The position numbers and the translations under genes were made by a program. DNA of 64,000 nt from Nitrospinota bacterium (GTDB lineage Bacteria; Nitrospinota_A; UBA7883; JACRLM01), in NCBI GenBank assembly GCA_016208975.1, contig JACQXA010000003.1, positions 113,455 to 177,454 of the forward strand, read 5' to 3'. Shown here one piece after another: positions 8,597-16,450 of this stretch; positions within the stretch are counted from its first letter, which is position 1; each line of letters begins with the position of its first letter. Under the pieces are notes generated by a model that was not told the DNA's origin, made no database searches, and saw only the letters and a program-made list of their open reading frames with translations.

Positions 8597-9121
8597 CTAG
8601 CCGTCGTACTTTATCAGCGAGTGCACGTTGTAACCGGGTATCTTGTCCCGGCCTTTAAGAAACGTCAGTTCCACGAAAAACGCCAATTCCTGGATATCCC
8701 CCCCGACCTTTTTCACCAGCTCCGCCGCGGCGTTAATGGTGCCGCCGGTGGCCAGGAGGTCGTCCACTATAACCACTTTCTGGCCGGGGGTGATCGCGTC
8801 CTGATGGATCTCTATCTCGTTCTTCCCATATTCCAGCTCGTAGGCCATCTTGTATGTTTTCCAGGGAAGTTTACCCGGTTTCCTTATGAGCACCACGCCG
8901 GTTCCCAAAGCGTAAGCCAGGGCCGAGGCGATGATGAACCCGCGGGACTCTATGCCTACGAAAATGTCCGGCCGCCAATTAACGTAGCGATGCACCAGCA
9001 TGTCCACCGAGCGGCGGAACGCGCGGGCGTCGGAAAAAAGCGTGGTGATATCGTAAAAAAGAATCCCTTTTTTAGGAAAATCCGGCACTTCCCGGATGGA
9101 TTGCTTTAAATCACTGGGCAT
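8597..9121 (-). CDS. apt: Adenine phosphoribosyltransferase
   Basis: Purine salvage enzyme making AMP from adenine and PRPP. The 174-residue form starting at ATG 9121 (MPSDLKQSIREVPDFPKKGILFYDITTLF) matches the normal length and N-terminus; an upstream in-frame extension to 9166 is less likely. FVGIESRGFIIASALAYALG is the adenine-binding loop region and VVIVDDLLATGGTINAAAELV is the PRPP-binding signature with its acidic pair. It is monocistronic, facing higBA, with a terminator downstream. Confidence 0.95.
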   Translation of the reverse strand: MPSDLKQSIREVPDFPKKGILFYDITTLFSDARAFRRSVDMLVHRYVNWRPDIFVGIESRGFIIASALAYALGTGVVLIRKPGKLPWKTYKMAYELEYGKNEIEIHQDAITPGQKVVIVDDLLATGGTINAAAELVKKVGGDIQELAFFVELTFLKGRDKIPGYNVHSLIKYDG

Positions 9122-9179
9122 TTTAAGGGTACACTCCGGTTGATTGAGGTTTAAACATAAATACATTCAGGGCCGGGCT

Positions 9180-9209
9180 TTGTCAATCAACATTGGAGGC
9201 TGGTATAAT
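9180..9209 (+). promoter_or_regulatory. Sigma70-type promoter of dsbD
   Basis: TTGTCA and TATAAT are separated by 18 bases, about 33 bases before the dsbD start. The site lies in the apt-dsbD divergent gap. Confidence 0.55.
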
Positions 9210-9241
9210 TTAAAACTCAACGCCAACTCAACAGGAACCGG

Positions 9242-11023
9242 ATGAAACGCCTCTTTTTTATCGCCTTATTGTTTTTGACTGCCGCCCCGGCCAGCGCCCA
9301 GCTTATGAAAAGTTCGGACGTGGTTATCTTCGCCCCTGTCCACAGGATGGAACGGTACCCCGCGGGCGCGTCTTACAAAATGCTGTTCAGCCTGAAATTC
9401 CGGGAGGGGTGGCACAGCCAGTCCCACACCCCTTCCATGCCAAACCTTATCCCCACCAAACTTACCGTTGCGGGAAACGAGGGGATCAGCCCCGGGCGGG
9501 TGTTTTACCCCGAAGGCAAGCTTACAAAATTCGCTTTCTCCCAGGAACCGCTATCCACTTACGAGGGAACCACCTACATTGGCGTTAACATCGCCATTGA
9601 CACATCCACAAAACCGGGCGAACACCGTTTGCCGGTGACGCTTACGCTCCAGGCGTGCGATGAGAAGGCATGCATCATGCCAGCCAACATCACCCTTGAC
9701 CTGCGTGTGATAGTGGTGGCCCCCGACGCCCCGGCGGTGGAGATAAACCATGACGTCTTCTCCATGAACGAGGAGCTTTTCAAGGCTAAAGACGGTGAAT
9801 ATATTGCCGGGGGAGATATAAAGACATATCTTACCGAACACGGCCTGCCGCTGACTTATCTATTCATCTTCCTGGGCGGGCTGGCGCTGAACCTTACCCC
9901 GTGCGTGTATCCGCTTATTCCCATCACCGTGTCATACTTCGGCGGCGAGAGTGAACAGAAACGCAGGCGTTTGTTTGTCCATTCCGTCCTGTATCTTTTA
10001 GGAATGGCGATGACATATTCCATGCTGGGCCTTTTCGCGGCCATGACGGGTAGCCTGTTCGGCGGCCTTCTCCAGCACTGGGCGGTGATTGCGGTAATAG
10101 CCGGGGCCATGGCGGTGTTGAGCCTTGCCATGTTCGGGTTCTATGAAATCCGGCCACCGGCGTTCCTCACCCAGATCGGCGGAAAGAACCGTCAGGGCTT
10201 TTTCGGCACCTTCATGATGGGAGCCACGGTGGGGATAATCGCCGCGCCTTGCATAGGGCCCTTCGTGCTGGGGCTGTTGACGTTCGTCGGCGAGAAGGGG
10301 GACCTGTTCCTGGGATTCACCATGTTCTTCACCCTGGCGGTTGGATTGGGGATTCCATTCGTGATACTGGCGCTGTTCTCCGGGGCCGTCTCTTCCCTGC
10401 CCCGTTCTGGCATGTGGATGGTGTGGGTGAAACACGTGTTCGGTTTCATAATGCTGGTGATGGCGGTTTATTTCCTGCAACCGCTCCTGCCGGATAGACT
10501 TTTCGGATATATCTTGAGCGGCCTGTTGATAATCTCCGGCGCGGCGCTGGTTTTCATTCCGAAAATAAAAGGGGCGGGCAAGGCGTTCCGCTCCATCAGA
10601 TGGGCGGTGTCGCTGGCCTTTGTGGCGGCGGGGGCGTACCTTTTATATCCATCCACCGCCCCGGCTGTTGCGGTGAAGTGGGAAAAGGCCAGCATTGCGG
10701 CCATAGACGGGGCAAAGGCCCAGGGCAAACCGGTGATGATAGATTTCTCAGCCGAGTGGTGCGTGCCCTGTAAAGAGCTGGAGCATTACACCTTCCCAGA
10801 CCCGAGGGTGGCGGCTTATTCCACCGATGTGGTTTTCATGAAAGCCGACATTACCAAAGGTGACGACGCGGAGAACGAGTCGCTGAAGAAACGGTTCCGC
10901 GTGATAGGCGTGCCCACCATAATCTTCCTGGATAAAAACGGAACGGAACTGGGCGACCTTAGGCTGGCCGGTTTCGAGAACGCCGAGGATTTTTTGAAGA
11001 GGTTGGACAGAGCCAAGCAGTAA
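9242..11023 (+). CDS. dsbD: Thiol:disulfide interchange protein DsbD
   Basis: Inner-membrane protein that passes electrons from cytoplasmic thioredoxin to periplasmic thiol reductases, supporting disulfide repair and c-type cytochrome maturation. The 593 residues show the full three-part layout. A signal peptide ending near ASA-Q19 precedes the periplasmic alpha domain (about 25-165), whose cysteine pair is in QACDEKACIMP. The membrane beta domain (about 195-475) has its two key cysteines in LNLTPCVYPLIP and IIAAPCIGPFV. The C-terminal thioredoxin-like gamma domain has the active site WCVPC at Cys507/Cys510. Such a protein fits a cell making many cytochromes c, as the cbb3 locus implies. Confidence 0.95.
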   Translation: MKRLFFIALLFLTAAPASAQLMKSSDVVIFAPVHRMERYPAGASYKMLFSLKFREGWHSQSHTPSMPNLIPTKLTVAGNEGISPGRVFYPEGKLTKFAFSQEPLSTYEGTTYIGVNIAIDTSTKPGEHRLPVTLTLQACDEKACIMPANITLDLRVIVVAPDAPAVEINHDVFSMNEELFKAKDGEYIAGGDIKTYLTEHGLPLTYLFIFLGGLALNLTPCVYPLIPITVSYFGGESEQKRRRLFVHSVLYLLGMAMTYSMLGLFAAMTGSLFGGLLQHWAVIAVIAGAMAVLSLAMFGFYEIRPPAFLTQIGGKNRQGFFGTFMMGATVGIIAAPCIGPFVLGLLTFVGEKGDLFLGFTMFFTLAVGLGIPFVILALFSGAVSSLPRSGMWMVWVKHVFGFIMLVMAVYFLQPLLPDRLFGYILSGLLIISGAALVFIPKIKGAGKAFRSIRWAVSLAFVAAGAYLLYPSTAPAVAVKWEKASIAAIDGAKAQGKPVMIDFSAEWCVPCKELEHYTFPDPRVAAYSTDVVFMKADITKGDDAENESLKKRFRVIGVPTIIFLDKNGTELGDLRLAGFENAEDFLKRLDRAKQ

Positions 11024-11028
11024 TATAT

Positions 11029-11049
11029 CGTGGTCAGCGACCACGGGGA
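11029..11049. repeat. Palindromic 21-base direct repeat, copy 1
   Basis: Perfect inverted repeat CGTGGTC-AGC-GACCACG followed by GGGA. It lies just after the dsbD stop and could fold in the mRNA 3' end, but no T tract follows. Confidence 0.7.
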
Positions 11050-11278
11050 GGCATTTAAATAAACATCCCCTCATCCGGCGCTTCGCGCAATCCTCTCCCG
11101 CAACAACGGCTCTCCTGCGCGCCGTTCGGGAAACTCATGCGCCCGCCACAGACAGCGCGGCGCGAAGTTTTGCGGCAGGTCGGTAAGGGGGCACATTTAC
11201 ATTGCTTCGCCGGGGCCGCCCGACCCCGGTCCTGAATGTAGCGCACCGTCCCGGTGGCATGGCGGCGGTACTAGAAAC

Positions 11279-11299
11279 CGTGGTCAGCGACCACGGGGA
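11279..11299. repeat. Palindromic 21-base direct repeat, copy 2
   Basis: Identical over 21 bases to the copy starting at 11029, in the same orientation, with starts exactly 250 bases apart. Confidence 0.7.
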
Positions 11300-11337
11300 A
11301 GCGTGAGTGGCCGGGTGAATAAAAGGAAGCATATAAA

Positions 11338-11358
11338 GGGCTGGTTTCAGACCAGCCC
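11338..11358 (-). terminator. Hairpin at the end of glutamate dehydrogenase
   Basis: Perfect 8-base stem GGGCTGGT / ACCAGCCC with a five-base loop, immediately after the gdh stop on the minus strand and followed by TTTATA. It is a probable weak terminator, or a REP-like unit doing that job. Confidence 0.45.
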
Positions 11359-12600
11359 CTACTGAATCCCCCGCACGTGGACGGCGCGGGCGATTTTCTC
11401 CACCGCCAGGCAATATGCGGCTTCGCGCAAGTTCAGCTTCTTTTCGGCGGCGTATTTGGTGACCTTGCCGTACACGGCGCCCATCTTGTCCATCAACCTC
11501 TGTTTCACCAGCGCCTCGTCCCAATAAAACCCTTCGCGGTTCTGCACCCACTCGAAATAGGAGACAATCACCCCGCCAGCGTTGGCCATTATGTCCGGAA
11601 CCACGGTTATGCCCCGCTCGCGCAGTAAAGGCTCCGCGTCCAGCGCCACGGGGGCGTTGGCCCCTTCCACAATTATTTTGGCCGTTACCGATCCTGCGTT
11701 ATCTACCCGTATGGAGTCTTCCAGGGCGCAGGGGATGAACACGCCGGCCCTGGTTGCAATTATCTCTTCCCGCGGGCGGGCCGGTAGAAATCCCGCCACG
11801 GTTCCGTTCTTCGCTTTGTGGGCGATAAGCTCCGGCACGTTTATCCCCGCCGGATCTTCCACCATGGCGGAGCTGTCGCTGACGGCCACAACTTTCACGC
11901 CACGCTCCCACAACCACCGGGCGCAATGGATGCCCACTTTCCCGAAACCTTCAATGGCTACGGTGAAACTTTTGTTTAGCCCGGCGTCCTGAGCCGCTCT
12001 GGTGGCGATGTAAGCAACCGCCTCCCCCGTGGCTTCGTTTCGCCCCGCCGAGCCGCCCAGCTCCAGCGGTTTACCGGTCACCACACCTCGCGCAAGCTCT
12101 CTATATTTTCTATACTCGTCGTATATCCACGCCATTTCCCGTTCGCCGGTGTTCACGTCCGGCGCGGGGATGTCTGTGTTGGGGCCGATATCGTTTAAAA
12201 GTTTCAGCGCGTATTTGCGGATGAGCCGCTCCACCTCGGAACGGGACATTTTGGATGGGTCGGCCACTATGCCGCCTTTGCCCCCGCCGAATGGCACATC
12301 CACCAGGGCGGTTTTCAAGGTCATGAGGGTGGCCAATATCTTCACCTCGTCCATGTTCACTGCCGGATGAAGCCGTGTGCCGCCTTTATATGGCCCCAGG
12401 GTGTCTGAATGCTGGACGCGGAAACATTGGAAAATCCCCACCGTTCCGTCATCCATCCGTATGATGGACTTGAACCTTATGATTTTATCGGACGCGGCGA
12501 TGCGGTCTATAATCCGCTCGCCGGGATAGCGGGTGTCCAGCTCCAGCAGGCTCCCCACTTTGCGAAGCAACTCCACGGTCTTGTTGGCCGAATCGGTCAT
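11359..12600 (-). CDS. gdhA: Glu/Leu/Phe/Val dehydrogenase (glutamate dehydrogenase)
   Basis: Catalyses reversible oxidative deamination of glutamate to 2-oxoglutarate. The 413-residue length fits the hexameric bacterial/archaeal class. The substrate domain carries GPYKGGTRLHP and the active-site lysine segment VDVPFGGGKGGI, followed by GPNTDIPAPDVNT. The Rossmann dinucleotide motif is IEGFGKVG (about residue 218). EGANAPVA and ADIMANAGGVIVSYFEW-type blocks complete the family pattern. The ATG at 12600 is preferred; a GTG six bases upstream is possible. Coenzyme preference is not certain. The gene stands alone, with hairpins beyond its 3' end. Confidence 0.9.
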   Translation of the reverse strand: MTDSANKTVELLRKVGSLLELDTRYPGERIIDRIAASDKIIRFKSIIRMDDGTVGIFQCFRVQHSDTLGPYKGGTRLHPAVNMDEVKILATLMTLKTALVDVPFGGGKGGIVADPSKMSRSEVERLIRKYALKLLNDIGPNTDIPAPDVNTGEREMAWIYDEYRKYRELARGVVTGKPLELGGSAGRNEATGEAVAYIATRAAQDAGLNKSFTVAIEGFGKVGIHCARWLWERGVKVVAVSDSSAMVEDPAGINVPELIAHKAKNGTVAGFLPARPREEIIATRAGVFIPCALEDSIRVDNAGSVTAKIIVEGANAPVALDAEPLLRERGITVVPDIMANAGGVIVSYFEWVQNREGFYWDEALVKQRLMDKMGAVYGKVTKYAAEKKLNLREAAYCLAVEKIARAVHVRGIQ

Positions 12601-12704
12601 TGTCACCGCCCAAAATGTTGCAGGTGACCTGATTTTAACCTATGGAGGGGTGTTTTGTATCGCGCCAAGAGTTCGCGATTATCGTTGCGCCGGTTGCGCT
12701 TCGA

Positions 12705-13847
12705 TCAATGCGGCTCCGGGCCGTACAGCTTGTGGATAAGCTCCGTTCTGTTCCTGGCGCCGGTTTTTCTGAGAGCGGAGGACATGTGCTGTTTGACGGT
12801 CTGCTCGCACACCGTGAGCATTTCCGATATGTCCCGGTTGGAGCGCCCCTCCCGGGCCATCATCACCACCTCTTTCTCCCGGAGAGTAAGATTGCAAACA
12901 CGGTTTATGACCAAATTCCGATCACATTGGCCTCGTTCGGCCACAAGGGTGATAGACACACCGGAAGCGCCATTGATTGGCCGTGTAACCGCCGCCTGGA
13001 AATCGTAAACCTCCCTCACCGCGTTCACGGTGATCCTGCTTGCGGGCGCATGCAATAGCGATGATCCACTCCTTTGTTCCGCCATCCACATGTTCCGCGC
13101 GGTCATTAAAAGGCCAATTACATCCCGTGGTAACGAGACGGACCTGCCACCCGCCTCGTGGGAGATCCCGCCCTCCTTCCACCTGGTCATCAGTCTTTCA
13201 GCCGGGGCGTTTGTTTCGGTTATCTCCATGTCCAGCGAGAATCTCCATACGGCGGCCTGCCCCTGTTCCAGAGGCGTTGTTGCGGATTCGGGGCGTGATT
13301 TTTCCAGCAGTTCACAATATTCTATGCTTCTGGACAAGTGTGGCCCGATAAGGGCAAGAATGTCCTCGTCCTTTTGGGTGTATGCGCGCGACCCGGCAAG
13401 TTGCCCAAGACCAAGCACTCTCTTTTCCGCCGCGAACTCCATCCGCATGGCCATGTAAACATTGATATGGTATTTTTTGAGCAGTTCCCGGCAGATCGGG
13501 GTTTCGTAAAATTTGGGGGCGCTGTTGGCGCGGAAGGGAACGTTCTTCACCCCCGGTTTAGTGAACACCGCCACAGCCGGATCATCTTCGTAAAACCCCC
13601 CTTCCCTGTAATCCAGCCAGAAATTATCCAGAAAGCTGGCGTTGTGACCGCTAGGATTTTCCGGTATTCCAGCGCCGGATCCCGGCATTCGCAGAAACAT
13701 GAACACGTCGAATGGCACGATCTGCCCGCAGTCTTTTCTAACTATATCCAGCGTTTCGCCGACCGAGGTGGCGGAGTTCATCTCCATGGCCATCCGCCAC
13801 ACCCTTTCATACACCGATGATCCCAATTTCCCGTGAGAGCTTGCCAT
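12705..13847 (-). CDS. LuxR-family transcriptional regulator
   Basis: A regulator of about 380 residues. The last 60 or so residues form a LuxR/FixJ-type helix-turn-helix: LTLREKEVVMMAREGRSNRDISEMLTVCEQTVKQHMSSALRKTGARNRTELI. The first 190 residues look like a GAF-type sensor fold (VGETLDIVRKDCGQIVPFDVFMF near the start, ALIGPHLSRSIEY near the end); the ligand is unknown. There is no phosphoacceptor receiver domain, so it is not a classical response regulator. An upstream TTG could add 11 residues; I chose the ATG behind a GGAGGGG. It is divergent from the fibronectin-type lipoprotein gene, which may be a target, but that is inference. Confidence 0.82.
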   Translation of the reverse strand: MASSHGKLGSSVYERVWRMAMEMNSATSVGETLDIVRKDCGQIVPFDVFMFLRMPGSGAGIPENPSGHNASFLDNFWLDYREGGFYEDDPAVAVFTKPGVKNVPFRANSAPKFYETPICRELLKKYHINVYMAMRMEFAAEKRVLGLGQLAGSRAYTQKDEDILALIGPHLSRSIEYCELLEKSRPESATTPLEQGQAAVWRFSLDMEITETNAPAERLMTRWKEGGISHEAGGRSVSLPRDVIGLLMTARNMWMAEQRSGSSLLHAPASRITVNAVREVYDFQAAVTRPINGASGVSITLVAERGQCDRNLVINRVCNLTLREKEVVMMAREGRSNRDISEMLTVCEQTVKQHMSSALRKTGARNRTELIHKLYGPEPH

Positions 13848-13910
13848 CTGAAAACGATATCCCCTCCAGTTTCGTGACAATTATTCACCATCCTGAACGT
13901 AATGTCCTAG

Positions 13911-13920
13911 GACAATTGTC
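13911..13920. promoter_or_regulatory. Palindrome GACAATTGTC in the regulator/lipoprotein divergent gap
   Basis: A perfect 10-base palindrome 64 bases upstream of the LuxR-type gene and about 180 bases before the lipoprotein start. It is placed where an operator for either gene could be. Statistically weak on its own. Confidence 0.25.
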
Positions 13921-14097
13921 TAAGAATCCGGCGTAAAACCGGGGAATTGATACTTTAGTCGGATATAAAACGCCAACAAATTATACCTTCGTAGAATTTT
14001 CAGCCGCTCCGGCCACGCGTATCCTTCGGTTATGCGGCCAATTCAGCGCCATAGCCTGAACCGGCAGGTTTCTGAACTGTTACAAGGAGAGGATGGA

Positions 14098-15666
14098 ATG
14101 GGTACATTGTTCAAACATAAATTGGGGATATTTTTCAGCCTGGGGCTAGCCGCCCTTATAGCGACCGGATGTGGTGACGGATCATCGTCTTCATCAGGCG
14201 GATCTTCAGCATCCGCTAAATTAAGCGCCGTTTCCGGCCTTACCGCCACTCCAGGCAACGGCCAGAACACGCTTACATGGACCGCCGTGGCCGGGGCGGT
14301 CTCTTATAACATCTATTGGGACACCCAATCCGGCGTCACGGCTTCCAGAACCAATTTGATGTCAGGGAAATATCCGGCCAGCCCGGAACGCAGGCTACCG
14401 CTACTGAAAAAAGAAACATACGCCCAGTCCGTCGCAAGGGTGGGAACGCTGATATCCGGCGTTTCAGGCACAAGCTACGCTCACACGGGATTGAGCAACG
14501 GAACCAATTATTATTATCTGGCGCTCGCCGTGGACGAGAACGGTGAGGAAGGCGAATCGCCTGCTGGAGGCGGCGTGGCGGAGGCTACGCCCGAGCCCTC
14601 TTCAAGCTCGTCTTCCAGCTCCGGCGGCTCTTCTTCCGGGGGATCGCATTCAGGGGGATCAACTTCCACCGGAGAGTCCAGCTCCGGCGGATCGTCTTCC
14701 GGCGGCGGCTCGTCATCCGTGGACACAACACCGCCTACCACCAGTTCCTGGGCTTATTCCAGCGCCACAGACTCCACAGGCGTATTCAGCGCCACTATCA
14801 ATGAGAATGGTACAGGTTATTGCGCCGCCGTTCCCATGGGAAGCCCCGCTCCAACATCCTCGGAGGTGATCGCGGGAAGCGGCGGGTCAATCTTCGGCGC
14901 CGGAGGCTCTGTTGCCCTCACCGCCAATACCGCGGGCTCCTGCACAGTGTCGTTGCTGGACTCTTTCACGAGCTATGACGTTTATTTCGCCGCGGTGGAC
15001 TCCGCTGGCAACGCCCAGACCACAACTGCAGTGGACGGTGTTTTTACAACCACGGCCGCGCCGACGGGCCTGGCGGTGACCCCAGGCGACACGCAGAACA
15101 CCATCGCCTGGAATCCCGATCCGAACGCGCAGACCTATTACATCTACTGGAGCACATCTACCGGTGTCACCACCGGCTCCGGAACACAGATAGACGCCAA
15201 TGGAGCCACATCCTATACCCACACGGGACTGACAAACGGGACAACCTATTATTACGTGGTAACTACCTTTTCGATTAACGGCGAAAGCCCGGCTACACTC
15301 GAGGCGAATGGAACCCCTGTGGCGGCGGACACAACTCCTCCAACGACTTCGGTGTGGAGCGCGCTGGCGGTATCTCAAACAGCGATGTGGGGCGCCCCTA
15401 CGATTGATGAGAACGGGACGGGATACTGCGCGGTGGTACCCGCCGGAAGCCTTCCACCTTCGGTTGCGGAAGTGATGGCGGGGGCTGGCGGCGCAATCGT
15501 TGGAACCGGCGGAACAGTAGCTCTTTCAGCCAATGTCGCCAACCAGTGCTACATGCCAAACCTGACGGCAAACACCGCTTATGACGGTTACTTCGTAGCA
15601 GTGGACACGGCGGGCAATGTCCAGGCGGCGGTGTCGGCGTTCTACGGTGTCAGCACGGCCCCTTAA
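14098..15666 (+). CDS. Lipoprotein with duplicated fibronectin type III-like modules
   Basis: A 522-residue exported lipoprotein. The signal peptide has a lipobox LIATGC with the acylated Cys at residue 25. A first fibronectin III-like domain (about 40-165, GLTATPGNGQNTLTW...NGTNYYYLALAVDENGEEG) is followed by a Ser/Gly-rich linker (about 168-212). Then come a beta-rich module starting DTTPPTTSSW (about 213-325), a second fibronectin domain and a second copy of the module. The module contains NENGTGYCA and a second cysteine about 45 residues later, possibly a disulfide. The ATG at 14098 has AGGAG eight bases upstream; an earlier ATG at 14032 would bury the signal peptide. Surface display or adhesion is plausible but unproven. 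Confidence 0.8.
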   Translation: MGTLFKHKLGIFFSLGLAALIATGCGDGSSSSSGGSSASAKLSAVSGLTATPGNGQNTLTWTAVAGAVSYNIYWDTQSGVTASRTNLMSGKYPASPERRLPLLKKETYAQSVARVGTLISGVSGTSYAHTGLSNGTNYYYLALAVDENGEEGESPAGGGVAEATPEPSSSSSSSSGGSSSGGSHSGGSTSTGESSSGGSSSGGGSSSVDTTPPTTSSWAYSSATDSTGVFSATINENGTGYCAAVPMGSPAPTSSEVIAGSGGSIFGAGGSVALTANTAGSCTVSLLDSFTSYDVYFAAVDSAGNAQTTTAVDGVFTTTAAPTGLAVTPGDTQNTIAWNPDPNAQTYYIYWSTSTGVTTGSGTQIDANGATSYTHTGLTNGTTYYYVVTTFSINGESPATLEANGTPVAADTTPPTTSVWSALAVSQTAMWGAPTIDENGTGYCAVVPAGSLPPSVAEVMAGAGGAIVGTGGTVALSANVANQCYMPNLTANTAYDGYFVAVDTAGNVQAAVSAFYGVSTAP

Positions 15667-15675
15667 CACCATCCT

Positions 15676-15714
15676 CCTTGCGGGGGCGGCTCGTTGCACG
15701 CCGCTCCCGCAAGG
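15676..15714 (+). terminator. Strong hairpin after the fibronectin-type lipoprotein gene
   Basis: Stem arms CCTTGCGGG-G-GCGGC and GCCGC-T-CCCGCAAGG pair over 15 positions (one G-U) around a nine-base loop, ten bases after the stop. There is no T tract directly after it, so termination is likely but not certain. Confidence 0.55.
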
Positions 15715-15848
15715 GGTGGTTTCCCCAAACGCCTATTAGTAAGCCTTAAATCAATCACCCAGGACGGAAAACAAGCATGGTGGCGCTGTATTTTAACTTC
15801 CCGTTAACGGAGCCGGGACAGGTAGCGGATTCGGATTGGCCAACAAAT

Positions 15849-15878
15849 TTCATACCGTTACCAACAGCGCGTTATAAT
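15849..15878 (+). promoter_or_regulatory. Candidate promoter abutting the alkyltransferase start
   Basis: A perfect TATAAT (15873-15878) ends nine bases before the ATG at 15888; TTCATA 18 bases upstream is a fair -35. The start site would fall within a few bases of the ATG, implying a leaderless message. Confidence 0.4.
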
Positions 15879-15887
15879 GGACCGATA

Positions 15888-16391
15888 ATGACGAAGAACT
15901 ATTCATTGCTGATAGCCCCCACCATAATGGGCCCTTTGGGCGCGGGATTCGCCGGGGATAAAATAGGCCGGGTGTGGTTGCCCGGCCTGACACGGCGGGA
16001 GATCGAATCGCAAATGGAGAACTGGGCCGGAGCATTCGAACAGGCGGAAAACGAAAACCTGGCGGAACGGATGGCGCGTTATTTCCTGGGCGAACGGGTG
16101 GAATTTGACGACCCTGTGGAGCTAACGGGATTTTCGCCATTCGCCAAAAAGGTTTTGACCACCCTAAGAAAAACGCGATGGGGGCAAACCGTCACCTACG
16201 CGGAGCTGGCGTCGGCAAGCGGCAGTAAAGGCGCTGACCGGGCGGTGGGAGGAGTTATGGCCTTGAATCCCGCGCCGCTTATTATCCCATGCCACCGGGT
16301 TGTGCGGAGCGATGGAGCCCCCGGAGGTTTTTCAGCCCCCGGCGGGGTGAAAACAAAATTAAAGATGCTGGAGCTGGAAGGCTCACGTTAG
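15888..16391 (+). CDS. ogt: Methylated-DNA--[protein]-cysteine S-methyltransferase
   Basis: Suicide repair protein that removes alkyl groups from O6-alkylguanine onto its own cysteine. At 167 residues from the ATG at 15888 it has normal length for Ogt-type proteins. The active site is PCHRV with the acceptor at Cys135. The preceding helix-turn-helix segment, WGQTVTYAELASASGSKGADRAVGGVMALNP, contains the Arg finger and the Asn hinge. The N-terminal domain is divergent, as is usual. A longer reading from 15777 adds 37 residues with no family resemblance. The gene stands alone and converges on pncB. Confidence 0.9.
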   Translation: MTKNYSLLIAPTIMGPLGAGFAGDKIGRVWLPGLTRREIESQMENWAGAFEQAENENLAERMARYFLGERVEFDDPVELTGFSPFAKKVLTTLRKTRWGQTVTYAELASASGSKGADRAVGGVMALNPAPLIIPCHRVVRSDGAPGGFSAPGGVKTKLKMLELEGSR

Positions 16392-16417
16392 CAGTAATTA
16401 GTTTCCCCCTAATCCCG

Positions 16418-16442
16418 ACCTTCTCCCACGAAGGGAGAAGGT
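16418..16442. repeat. Perfect hairpin between ogt and pncB
   Basis: ACCTTCTCCC and GGGAGAAGGT pair perfectly over 10 bases around ACGAA, between two converging genes. It lacks a T tract on either strand. It matches the style of widespread intergenic REP-like palindromes and may serve both genes as a 3' end barrier. Confidence 0.55.
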
Positions 16443-16450
16443 AACATTCA

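Larger units (their letters stand above)
11024..11358. other. Intergenic repeat block between dsbD and glutamate dehydrogenase
   Basis: A 335-base gap with no convincing gene. It begins six bases after the dsbD stop with a palindromic repeat, carries the same repeat 250 bases later, and ends with another perfect hairpin next to the gdh stop. The DNA between is GC-rich and full of short inverted segments such as CCGGGG/CCCCGG. It resembles accumulated REP-like palindromic units more than a gene. Confidence 0.5.

Noticed and set aside
11055-11551. Small frames in the dsbD-gdh gap
   Set aside because: Arg/Ala-rich products with no ribosome site, running through palindromic repeats or antisense into gdh.
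14590-14720. Ser/Gly-rich stretch as a DNA-level tandem repeat
   Set aside because: The codons vary and it lies in frame as a protein linker; no fixed repeat unit at DNA level.
16418-16442. Hairpin between ogt and pncB as a classical terminator
   Set aside because: No T tract on either strand; kept only as a REP-like hairpin.
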